From NCBI GenBank assembly GCA_020217035.1, contig JAIWOG010000043.1, forward strand, positions 1 through 10,000: a stretch of 10,000 nt of DNA. The letters run 5' to 3'. This document shows positions 1 to 6,078 of this stretch, piece by piece. A program made the position numbers and the translations under genes. This stretch comes from Magnetospirillum sp. GTDB lineage: Bacteria > Pseudomonadota > Alphaproteobacteria > Rhodospirillales > Magnetospirillaceae. Numbering within the stretch: position 1 is the stretch's first letter; the number at the start of each line of letters is the position of its first letter. The notes under the pieces were generated by a model. That model had not been told where the DNA came from. It saw nothing but the letters and a program-made list of their open reading frames with translations, and made no database searches.

Positions 1-1425
1 TACCTGCGTCAGGGGATGGGGCCGGAAGATTCCACCGCCGCGGCGCTCAAGCGCCTGCACGGCGCTTTCGCGCTGGGCATCATCTTCGCCGACCGCCCCG
101 ATTTGCTGATCGCGGCGCGGGAAGGCAGCCCGCTGGCCATCGGCTATGGCGACGGCGAGATGTTCCTGGGCTCGGACGCCCTGGCCCTGGCGCCGCTGAC
201 CCAGAAGATCAGCTATCTGGCCGATGGCGACTGGGCGGTGCTGACCCCCCAGGGCGTCACCATCCGCGACCGTGCCGACCAAGTGGTCAAGCGCGAGGTG
301 CGGCTGACCCAATTGTCCGGCGCCCTGATCGGCAAGGGCCAGTTCCGCCATTTCATGATCAAGGAAATCTACGAGCAGCCGCAGGTGATCGGCGACACGC
401 TGAACACCATGCTGAACCCGGCCAGCCGCACCATCACCCTGCCCGATTTGCCCTTCGATCTGGCCAGCGTGCGCCGTGTCACCATCGTCGCCTGCGGCAC
501 TTCGTTCTACGCCGGCAACGTCGCCAAGTACTGGATCGAAAAGCTGGCCCGGGTGCCGGTAGAGGTTGAGATCGCCTCGGAATTCCGCTATCGCCAGCCG
601 GTGCTGGACGCCGGCGACATGGCGGTGTTCATCTCGCAATCGGGCGAGACCGCCGACACCTTGGCAGCGCTGCGCTATTGCCGCGATTCCGGGCTGCATA
701 CCGTGGCCCTGGTCAACGTCGCCGAAAGCACCATCGCCCGCGAGGCCACCACCGCGCTTCTGACCCAGGCCGGCCCGGAAATCGGCGTGGCGTCCACCAA
801 GGCGTTCACCACCCAGTTGGTGGTGCTGGCCTGCCTGGCCATGGGCATGGCCCGTGCCAAGGGTCGCCTGGATGCCGAGACCGAGGCCCATCTGTCGCAC
901 GCCCTGGCGGAAGTGCCGTCCCGCATCGCCGAGATGCTGCGCGGCGAGGACAAGATCCGCCAGATCGCCGAAGACGTGGCCCAGGCCCGCGACGTGCTGT
1001 ATCTGGGCCGTGGGCCTTGCTATCCCATCGCGCTGGAAGGGGCGCTGAAGCTGAAGGAAGTCAGCTACATCCACGCCGAGGGCTATGCGGCGGGCGAGTT
1101 GAAGCACGGCCCCATCGCGCTGATCGACGACCACGTCCCGGTGGTGGTGCTGTGCCCGTCGGACGAGCTTTACGACAAGACCGCCAGCAACGTCCAGGAA
1201 GTCATCGCCCGCGGCGCCCGCGTGATCTTCATCTCGGACGCCCAAGGTCTGGAAAAGCTGGCTGTGCCCCCCATGGCCAGCTTCGCCATGCCCGAGGTCG
1301 ATCCCTTCGTCGCCCCCATCCTTTATGCCGTCCCCGTCCAGGTCCTGGCCTATCACGTCGCCCTGGCACGCGGCACCGACGTGGACCAGCCCAGGAATTT
1401 GGCGAAATCGGTCACGGTGGAATAA
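1..1425 (+). CDS. glmS: Glutamine--fructose-6-phosphate aminotransferase (isomerizing), 5'-truncated by window edge
   Basis: GlmS makes glucosamine-6-phosphate from fructose-6-phosphate and glutamine, the first step towards UDP-GlcNAc for peptidoglycan and LPS; it is cytoplasmic. The reading frame is open from base 1, so the gene starts outside the window. About 474 residues are visible of the usual ~608, so the N-terminal catalytic Cys and most of the glutaminase domain are missing. Visible parts, numbered from base 1: the end of the glutaminase domain (EGSPLAIGYGDGEMFLGSDA), a first SIS domain from about residue 160 (VACGTSFYAGN, SQSGETADT, ASTKAFTTQ), a second SIS domain from about residue 331 (YLGRGPCYPIALEGALKLKE, then HAEGYAAGELKHGP), and the C-terminal signature DQPRNLAKSVTVE. 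Lys469 of the fragment matches the sugar-binding lysine near the GlmS C-terminus. The frame is intact to TAA, and a terminator follows at once. Identification is secure. Confidence 0.97.
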   Translation, partial: YLRQGMGPEDSTAAALKRLHGAFALGIIFADRPDLLIAAREGSPLAIGYGDGEMFLGSDALALAPLTQKISYLADGDWAVLTPQGVTIRDRADQVVKREVRLTQLSGALIGKGQFRHFMIKEIYEQPQVIGDTLNTMLNPASRTITLPDLPFDLASVRRVTIVACGTSFYAGNVAKYWIEKLARVPVEVEIASEFRYRQPVLDAGDMAVFISQSGETADTLAALRYCRDSGLHTVALVNVAESTIAREATTALLTQAGPEIGVASTKAFTTQLVVLACLAMGMARAKGRLDAETEAHLSHALAEVPSRIAEMLRGEDKIRQIAEDVAQARDVLYLGRGPCYPIALEGALKLKEVSYIHAEGYAAGELKHGPIALIDDHVPVVVLCPSDELYDKTASNVQEVIARGARVIFISDAQGLEKLAVPPMASFAMPEVDPFVAPILYAVPVQVLAYHVALARGTDVDQPRNLAKSVTVE

Positions 1426-1447
1426 AGGGGGCTTCGGCCCCCTTTTT
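1424..1447 (+). terminator. Rho-independent terminator after glmS, probably bidirectional
   Basis: The stem AAAGGGGGC / GCCCCCTTT is closed by a TTCG tetraloop in its favoured C(UUCG)G setting and followed by TT, giving a five-T run at 1443-1447. It overlaps the glmS stop codon. Read on the minus strand the same hairpin is followed by TTTATT, so it could also stop transcripts coming from the convergent tRNA gene. Confidence 0.9.
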
Positions 1448-1522
1448 CATGTCCAGACAAAGCTCAAACGCACCCGGCTGGAAAATTGCCGTCGGAAAGA
1501 TTCGGTTGTGGACAAGGGAAAA

Positions 1523-1599
<77 letters not shown>

Positions 1600-1634
1600 A
1601 GGCCGGAAGCCGCGAACCATGTCGCGGAAGGCGG

Positions 1635-1664
1635 GTTATAGCGTAAGCGGACGGGGGGCGGCAA
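1635..1664 (-). promoter_or_regulatory. Candidate sigma70-type promoter for tRNA-Arg
   Basis: On the minus strand, TTGCCG (plus 1659-1664) is followed after 18 bases by TATAAC (plus 1635-1640). This matches the -35 consensus at 4 of 6 and the -10 at 5 of 6 positions. Transcription would begin near 1628, about 29 bases before the mature tRNA 5' end. The prediction is from sequence only; read-through from the upstream DsrC-like gene is the alternative. Confidence 0.45.
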
Positions 1665-1691
1665 GGGGGGAGTTTGCCGCTGTCATCGCTT

Positions 1692-1997
1692 TCACCCCGT
1701 GCTCCACGCCCTTGGCCGCTTCATGCCGGCGATCTTGCAGGCTTGCTGCACATAGCCATAGGGGAACAACTCGAACAACCGGTTGCGGCCGGCGCCGGTT
1801 TGTTGGGTCAGGTGTTTCATCACGTGGCGGGCGTCGGGGATCAGTTGGTGTTCGTCCAGCCAGCGGCGCATGAAGCGCAAGACCAGCCAATGGTCGTCGG
1901 TGAGCGTGATGCCCTCGGCCTGGGCCAGGGTTACGGCCAGGGCTTCATCCCATTGGCTGGGGTCGATCAGGTAACCTTCGGAATCGGTCTCGGCCAT
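1692..1997 (-). CDS. DsrC/TusE-family sulfur-relay-like protein with a non-standard cysteine pattern
   Basis: The 101-residue protein has the DsrC/TusE fold signature: DSEGYLIDPSQWDEALA, then LTDDHWLVLRFMR, then LFELFPYGYVQQACKIAG near the C-terminus. Family members carry persulfide sulfur on C-terminal cysteines. DsrC acts in sulfite reductase and sulfur oxidation; TusE hands sulfur to MnmA for tRNA thiolation. Here Cys87 (in ACKIAG) matches the inner cysteine of DsrC, but the near-terminal cysteine expected eleven residues later is Trp98, and the tail is KRPRAWSTG. E. coli TusE, as recalled, has the opposite arrangement. A trisulfide-type chemistry using two cysteines is therefore not possible in this chain alone; the true role (carrier, regulator) is open. 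The start is supported by GGAGG five bases upstream (plus 2003-2007). The gene is divergent from the DNR-like regulator and shares an operator-rich region with it. Confidence 0.85.
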   Translation of the reverse strand: MAETDSEGYLIDPSQWDEALAVTLAQAEGITLTDDHWLVLRFMRRWLDEHQLIPDARHVMKHLTQQTGAGRNRLFELFPYGYVQQACKIAGMKRPRAWSTG

Positions 1998-2022
1998 GGA
2001 TGCCTCCGCGTCGTCTCATTCC

Positions 2023-2051
2023 ATTAGAATTTTCTGTAACATGCTGGTCAA
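2023..2051 (-). promoter_or_regulatory. Sigma70-like promoter of the DsrC-like gene
   Basis: Reading the minus strand, TTGACC (plus 2046-2051) is followed after exactly 17 bases by TCTAAT (plus 2023-2028); each hexamer matches consensus at 5 of 6 positions. Transcription would begin near 2016, about 20 bases before the start codon. The -35 hexamer contains one of the TTGAC half-sites of the neighbouring operator array, so a bound Crp/Fnr protein could compete with or aid polymerase here. The initiation site itself is inferred. Confidence 0.65.
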
Positions 2052-2090
2052 GCACGATGAATTGACCAAGGTCAAACGCTGGACATTGAC
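2047..2090. repeat. Nested symmetric array of TTGAC/GTCAA half-sites
   Basis: Four five-base half-sites lie at 2047-2051 (GTCAA), 2062-2066 (TTGAC), 2071-2075 (GTCAA) and 2086-2090 (TTGAC). The order is GTCAA, 10 bases, TTGAC, 4 bases, GTCAA, 10 bases, TTGAC, and the whole is exactly symmetric about 2068.5. The inner pair is a classical FNR/DNR box. The outer left half-site coincides with the -35 element of the DsrC-like gene. Confidence 0.7.
2062..2075. promoter_or_regulatory. FNR/DNR-type operator box 1
   Basis: TTGAC-CAAG-GTCAA is a perfect 5-4-5 inverted repeat (six-base arms TTGACC/GGTCAA around AA). It fits the TTGA-N6-TCAA core bound by FNR, FixK and DNR proteins. Its centre is about 52 bases upstream of the inferred start of the DsrC-like transcript. 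The adjacent DNR-like regulator has the E-x-x-S-R signature expected to read this core. Confidence 0.75.
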
Positions 2091-2107
2091 GAAATCCCCC
2101 AGCCTTG

Positions 2108-2121
2108 TTGACGGAAGTCAA
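2108..2121. promoter_or_regulatory. FNR/DNR-type operator box 2
   Basis: TTGAC-GGAA-GTCAA is a second perfect 5-4-5 inverted repeat with the same arms as box 1, centred 46 bases from it. If it activates the rightward gene from a class II position (centre at -41.5), transcription would start near 2156 and leave a leader of about 155 bases before the DNR-like gene. The best -10 at that place (CATGCT, 2144-2149) is weak, as is often seen at activated promoters. Confidence 0.75.
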
Positions 2122-2192
2122 AGCACGGCACTGGGGTAATCGTCATGCTGTGCCCATACCCAATGACGCACTGCCGAACGCGCCGGGTCGAT

Positions 2193-2223
2193 CGGGTCCG
2201 AACATCCCCTCGGTTCGGACCCG
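2193..2223. repeat. Perfect 11-bp inverted repeat (stem-loop)
   Basis: CGGGTCCGAAC (2193-2203) and GTTCGGACCCG (2213-2223) are perfectly complementary around a nine-base loop. An upstream CCGGGTC (2183-2189) could alternatively pair with GACCCGG (2218-2224). The hairpin is followed by GTCTCGTTTC, only a poor T-run, so it is at best a weak terminator. It lies between operator box 2 and box 3, inside any long leader of the regulator gene. Its function is unknown. Confidence 0.6.
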
Positions 2224-2238
2224 GTCTCGTTTCGGGCC

Positions 2239-2252
2239 TTGATCGGGGTCAA
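2239..2252. promoter_or_regulatory. FNR/DNR-type operator box 3, proximal to the regulator gene
   Basis: TTGAT-CGGG-GTCAA keeps the TTGA-N6-TCAA core and matches the FNR consensus TTGAT-N4-ATCAA at 9 of 10 arm positions. It ends 60 bases upstream of the chosen ATG at 2312 (27 upstream of the alternative GTG at 2279). No good -10 lies at class II distance downstream, so repression or fine autoregulation of the gene is as likely as activation. Confidence 0.65.
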
Positions 2253-2311
2253 TCCATTCTTGCCCCTGGTGGTGTGGAGTGGCGGAAAAACACCGCTTCG
2301 GGGGCTTCGTC

Positions 2312-3037
2312 ATGACCGTCACCACATTCGACCCCGCCGGCGCGGGCAAACACGACCCGGTCGAGGTGCTGGCGCGGGTGCCGCTGTTCGCCGGCCTCGA
2401 GGCCGATGTCCTGGCCCGCCTGGCCCAGGTGTCCAAGGTGACGAGGGCACCGCGCGGCACCCGTCTGTTCGCCCAGGGCGACGAGGCGCGAGCCTTGCAC
2501 GTGCTGCTGGACGGCCAAGTCGGGTTGTTCGCCAAGGTCGAGGACGAGGGCGAGGACACCTTGCTGGAGATATTGGACGCGGGCGAAGCCTTCATCGCCG
2601 CCGCGATGCTGACCGGCAAGCCCTATCTGATGACCGGCTCGGCGCTGACCCCCATCCGGGTGCTGGAAGTGCCGCGCCAGGCGTTGCTCGACGATTTGCG
2701 GGCCAGTCCCGACCTGGCCTTGGCCATGCTGGGCTCGCTGGCCCGGCACTACCGCCAACTGGTCCAAGAGGTCAAGGAGTTGAAGCTGACCTCGGCCAGC
2801 CAGCGCCTGGCCCGTTATCTTCTGGGCCTGACCCCCCGGCGGCGCGGCGCGGTGATCGTGCGGCTGCCGCACAACAAGGGGTTGATCGCCGCCCGGGTGG
2901 GGGTGCGGCCGGAAACCCTGTCGCGCGCCTTCGCCCAATTGCGCGGCGAGGGCGTGGTGGTGGATGGCCACAACGTCGCCATCGCCGACCTGCATGCCTT
3001 GGGGCTTTATTGTCATGATGGCCGGGAAGTGGTCTGA
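2312..3037 (+). CDS. Crp/Fnr-family transcriptional regulator, DNR-like (NO/low-oxygen type)
   Basis: The 241-residue protein has an N-terminal cyclic-nucleotide-binding-like beta-roll (from VEVLARVPLFAGL to about residue 115), a long dimer helix (about 118-145) and a C-terminal winged helix. The recognition helix reads RPETLSRAFAQLR, with Glu201, Ser204 and Arg205 forming the E-x-x-S-R signature that reads TTGA half-sites. The regions EAFIAAAML and SASQRLARYLL resemble Pseudomonas DNR, a haem-dependent NO sensor controlling denitrification. There is no N-terminal cysteine cluster, so it is not a [4Fe-4S] FNR; the only Cys lies near the C-terminus. The start is uncertain: ATG 2312 has GGGGG seven bases upstream, while an in-frame GTG at 2279 would add 11 residues. 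It is divergent from the DsrC-like gene with three matching boxes between them, which suggests autoregulation. The effector is inferred. Confidence 0.85.
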   Translation: MTVTTFDPAGAGKHDPVEVLARVPLFAGLEADVLARLAQVSKVTRAPRGTRLFAQGDEARALHVLLDGQVGLFAKVEDEGEDTLLEILDAGEAFIAAAMLTGKPYLMTGSALTPIRVLEVPRQALLDDLRASPDLALAMLGSLARHYRQLVQEVKELKLTSASQRLARYLLGLTPRRRGAVIVRLPHNKGLIAARVGVRPETLSRAFAQLRGEGVVVDGHNVAIADLHALGLYCHDGREVV

Positions 3038-3072
3038 ACTGTCTAATAGGAGGAAACCCGAGTCTTGACCGT

Positions 3073-3100
3073 TTGCAAGTTGGCATAAGCCCATTATAGT
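3073..3100 (+). promoter_or_regulatory. Candidate promoter for the response-regulator / GGDEF-EAL operon
   Basis: TTGCAA (3073-3078) and TATAGT (3095-3100) are separated by 16 bases; the -10 matches consensus at 5 of 6 and the -35 at 4 of 6 positions. A TTGACC at 3065-3070 is too far from the -10 (24 bases) to be its -35. Transcription would start near 3107, giving a leader of about 35 bases. Confidence 0.5.
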
Positions 3101-3141
3101 GCAGGTGGTATTTATTCGACCGGCATAGCAGGAGCCTTTGC

Positions 3142-3588
3142 GTGAGCTTGCGTTCAGCCCCCGACAGCTTTGACATCTTGCTGGTTGAAGACAATCCCGG
3201 CGACGCCCGTCTGGCCCAGGAAGCCTTGAAGGAAGGACGCATGTCCAGCCGTCTGAAGGTGGTGGTCGACGGTGTCGAGGCCATGACCTACCTGCGTCGC
3301 GAGGGTCCCTTCGCCGAGGCGCCGGTGCCCAACCTGGTGTTGTTGGACCTGAACCTGCCGCGCAAGGACGGCCGTCAGGTCTTGGCCGAGATGAAGGCCG
3401 ATCCCAACCTGCGGCGCATTCCGGTGGTGGTGCTGACCACCTCCCAGGCCGAGCAGGACATCATGCGCACCTATGACCTGCATGCCAATTGCTACATCAC
3501 CAAGCCGGTCGACCTTGACCGCTTCATCTCGGTGGTGCGCTCCATCGAGGAATATTGGTGCTCGGTCGTCACCCTGCCGCCGCGGTGA
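3142..3588 (+). CDS. Single-domain response regulator (Rcp1/CheY-like)
   Basis: The 148-residue protein is one receiver domain with no output domain. It has the acidic pair Glu16-Asp17 (in [11 protein letters not shown]), phospho-acceptor Asp69 ([11 protein letters not shown]), Thr99 (VVLTTS) and Lys121 (YITKP), so it should be phosphorylatable. The VEDNPGDAR and LPRKDG motifs and the loop before [10 protein letters not shown] are typical of the Rcp1 subgroup, whose members often serve phytochrome-like or hybrid histidine kinases. The start is GTG with AGGAG seven bases upstream (3130-3134). No kinase is encoded in the window, so its partner is unknown. The next gene starts six bases after its stop and itself begins with a related receiver domain, so the two probably act in one pathway. 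Confidence 0.92.
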   Translation: MSLRSAPDSFDILLVEDNPGDARLAQEALKEGRMSSRLKVVVDGVEAMTYLRREGPFAEAPVPNLVLLDLNLPRKDGRQVLAEMKADPNLRRIPVVVLTTSQAEQDIMRTYDLHANCYITKPVDLDRFISVVRSIEEYWCSVVTLPPR

Positions 3589-3594
3589 GCTGAC

Positions 3595-6078
3595 ATGGAG
3601 CCGGTGGCCCGCCATTCCGGCTGTACCGTCCTGGTGGTCGAGGACAATCCCGGCGACGCCCGGCTGGTCGAGCTGTACCTGATCGAGGACGCCGCCGCAT
3701 CGTTCACGGTGCTGAAGGCCGCCCTGCTGGGCCAAGCCCTGGAAATCCTGGCCACCCAAAGCGTCGACGTGGTGCTGCTGGACCTGTCGCTGCCCGATTC
3801 CTTCGGCGTCGAAACCCTGACCCGGTTGCGGGCGGCGTCGCCCTTCGTCCCGGTGGTGGTGCTGACCGGCACCAACGACGAGGAACTGGCGCTGAAGGCG
3901 CTGCGTCAAGGCGCCCAGGACTATCTGGTCAAGGGCCAGGGCGACGGCGACCTGGTGCGGCGGGCCATTTTCTACGCCATGGAACGCTCGCACGCCGCCG
4001 CCGCCTTGCGCCGCTCGGAAAGTCGTTTCAAGGCGCTGTTCGCCAATGCCGGCGTCGGCGTGGTGCTGTCCGACTTCCAGGGCCGCGTGGTCGAGGTCAA
4101 CCCCGCCTTCCTGTCCATGGTCGGATTCGACGCCGACGAATTGCGCGGATCCTCGCTGCGCGACATCACCCACCCCGAGGACCAGGAACTGAACGAGGGG
4201 TTGCGCGGCGAATTGCTGGCCGGAACCCGCGATGGCTTCCAACTGACCAAGCGGTATGTCGCCAAGGACGGGCGGATCATCTGGGCCAAGCTGAATTGCA
4301 AGGTCATGCACCAGACCGAAGGCGACCAGCCTTATACCGTCACGGTGATCGAGGACGTCACCGAAAGAAAGCGGCTGGAAGACAACATGCGTCTTGCCGC
4401 CACCGTGTTCGAGAATTCCGGCGACGGCCTGTTCGTCACCGACCGCCACAACAACATCGTCCACGTCAACCCGGCCTTCACCCGGATCACCGGTTACCAG
4501 GCGACCGAGGTGGTGGGCAAGAACCCGCGCATCCTGGCGTCGGGGCGGCACGACCGCGAGTTCTTCTCCCAATTGTGGACCGTCTTGCTGGAAACCGGCA
4601 AATGGCAGGGCGAGGTGTGGGACCGCCGTAAGGACGGCGAGATGTTCGCCGGCTGGCAGAACATCGCCGTGGTCCGCGACGCCGAGGGCAACATCCAGAA
4701 CTTCGTCGCCGTGCTGTCCGACATCACCTTGCGCAAGCAGGTGGAAGAACGGCTGTCCTATGCCGCCAACCACGACCCGCTGACCCGCCTGCCCAACCGC
4801 ACCCTGTTCCATGAACGCCTGAATCGCGCCATCGCCCGCGCCCAGCGCAACCAACAACTGGTGGCGCTGTTGTTCATCGACCTGGACCGCTTCAAGGAAG
4901 TGAACGACACCATGGGCCATCTGGCCGGCGACATGCTGTTGCAGCAGGTGGCGGAACGGCTGTCGGCCTGCGTCCGCCAGGGCGACACCGTGGCGCGGCT
5001 GTCGGGCGACGAGTTCACCATCATCTTGGAAGACGTCCAAGACCCGCGCGACGCCGCCGTGGTCGCCCACAAGGTGCTGCGGGTGTTGCTGGAACCGGTG
5101 CAGTTGAGCGCCGGTGAGGCCCATATTTCCTCGTCCATCGGCGTCGCCCTTTATCCCACCGATGCCGGCGATCCCAACACCTTGCTGAAGCTGGCGGATT
5201 CAGCCATGTACCGGGCCAAGAACCTGGGCCGCAACGGTTGCCAGTTCCATTCCGAGGTGGTCAACGCTCAGGCATTCGAACGTCTGGCCCTGGAAAACGC
5301 CTTGCGGGCGGCGGCCGAGGATGGCCAGTTCCTGCTGCATTATCAGCCCATCTACGACGTCAAGTCGGGGCAGCCGGTGGCGGTCGAGGCGCTGTTGCGC
5401 TGGCGGCATCCCGAAGTGGGGGTGGTCGCCCCCAACCAGTTCCTGGCGGTCGCCGAGGAAACCGGACTGATCGTCCCCATCGGCGTTTGGGTGCTGGAGC
5501 AATCGTGCCGGCAGGTGAAGGCTTGGCGCGACGCGGGTTCGCCCGACCTGCGCCTGCATGTCAACCTGTCCTCTCGCCAACTCCGTCAACCCGACTTGAT
5601 CGAACGCATCGCCGGCGCCCTGGAAGGGTCCCGCCTGCCGCCCCATGCCCTGGTGCTGGAAGTGCAGGAAAGCTGTGTCATCGACAAATCCTTCGATCCC
5701 ACGGCGCTGTTCGCCCGGCTGGCGGCCTTGGGGGTCGGGCTGGCCATCGACGAATTCGGTTCCGGCTATTCGTCCTTCGCCTTCCTGCGCCGCCTGCCGG
5801 TGACCATCATCAAGGTTTCGCAAGGCTTCGTCCGCAACCTCGCCACCGCCGACGATTCCGAGATCGTCACCGCCATCGTCGCCCTGGCCCGCGGCCTGCA
5901 CATGACGGTGGTGGCGCCAGGAATCGAAAGCAAGGCGCAACTGGACTTGCTGGTGCGCTTCGGTTGCGACAAGGTGCAGGGCTTCCTGCTGGCCAAGCCC
6001 GGCGCCATCGACGATGTGGGGGCATTGCTGGGCGCCAGGAAAACGCCGGCTGCGCTGGAGGGGCAGAAAACGCCATGA
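3595..6078 (+). CDS. REC-PAS-PAS-GGDEF-EAL cyclic di-GMP signalling protein with degenerate EAL
   Basis: The 827-residue cytoplasmic protein has no membrane segment. Domain order: receiver (about 10-128; Glu16-Asp17, Asp63, Thr91, Lys113), PAS (about 140-258), PAS (about 268-382), GGDEF (about 387-545), EAL (about 560-815). The diguanylate cyclase half looks active: HDPLTRLPNR, DLDRFKEVNDTMGH, the signature as SGDEF (470-474), and an inhibitory I-site RQGD (461-464) five residues before it. The EAL half keeps Glu598 (EAL), Asn657, Glu689, Asp719, Lys740 and Gln795. However, the DDFGTG loop is DEFGSG (Glu720), KID is KVS, and the AEGVE motif reads APGIE, placing Pro775 where the catalytic Glu should be. 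Net cyclic di-GMP synthesis gated by phosphorylation is the likeliest output. The gene starts six bases after the preceding response regulator and overlaps the next gene as ATGA. Confidence 0.95.
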   Translation: MEPVARHSGCTVLVVEDNPGDARLVELYLIEDAAASFTVLKAALLGQALEILATQSVDVVLLDLSLPDSFGVETLTRLRAASPFVPVVVLTGTNDEELALKALRQGAQDYLVKGQGDGDLVRRAIFYAMERSHAAAALRRSESRFKALFANAGVGVVLSDFQGRVVEVNPAFLSMVGFDADELRGSSLRDITHPEDQELNEGLRGELLAGTRDGFQLTKRYVAKDGRIIWAKLNCKVMHQTEGDQPYTVTVIEDVTERKRLEDNMRLAATVFENSGDGLFVTDRHNNIVHVNPAFTRITGYQATEVVGKNPRILASGRHDREFFSQLWTVLLETGKWQGEVWDRRKDGEMFAGWQNIAVVRDAEGNIQNFVAVLSDITLRKQVEERLSYAANHDPLTRLPNRTLFHERLNRAIARAQRNQQLVALLFIDLDRFKEVNDTMGHLAGDMLLQQVAERLSACVRQGDTVARLSGDEFTIILEDVQDPRDAAVVAHKVLRVLLEPVQLSAGEAHISSSIGVALYPTDAGDPNTLLKLADSAMYRAKNLGRNGCQFHSEVVNAQAFERLALENALRAAAEDGQFLLHYQPIYDVKSGQPVAVEALLRWRHPEVGVVAPNQFLAVAEETGLIVPIGVWVLEQSCRQVKAWRDAGSPDLRLHVNLSSRQLRQPDLIERIAGALEGSRLPPHALVLEVQESCVIDKSFDPTALFARLAALGVGLAIDEFGSGYSSFAFLRRLPVTIIKVSQGFVRNLATADDSEIVTAIVALARGLHMTVVAPGIESKAQLDLLVRFGCDKVQGFLLAKPGAIDDVGALLGARKTPAALEGQKTP

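Noticed and set aside
2122..2145. Possible sigma54 promoter around GGCAC near 2127
   Set aside because: The GC pair required 10 bases after the GG is absent, so the -24/-12 element is not met.
2239..3018. + strand frame overlapping the Crp/Fnr gene in another phase
   Set aside because: Arg/Gly/Pro-rich translation without domains; the overlapping frame encodes a complete Crp/Fnr protein.
3065..3070. TTGACC upstream of the response regulator as a -35 or an FNR half-site
   Set aside because: It is 24 bases from the TATAGT -10 and has no partner TCAA at the right spacing.
3189..3662. Near-identical 20-base DNA stretches in the two receiver genes as a repeat element
   Set aside because: They encode the same conserved EDNPGDAR motif in the same frame; domain homology explains them.
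3154..5124. 656-codon minus-strand open frame opposite the response regulator and GGDEF-EAL gene
   Set aside because: Composition rich in His, Gln, Gly and Val with no domain; it mirrors the well-defined + strand proteins and is a high-GC shadow frame.
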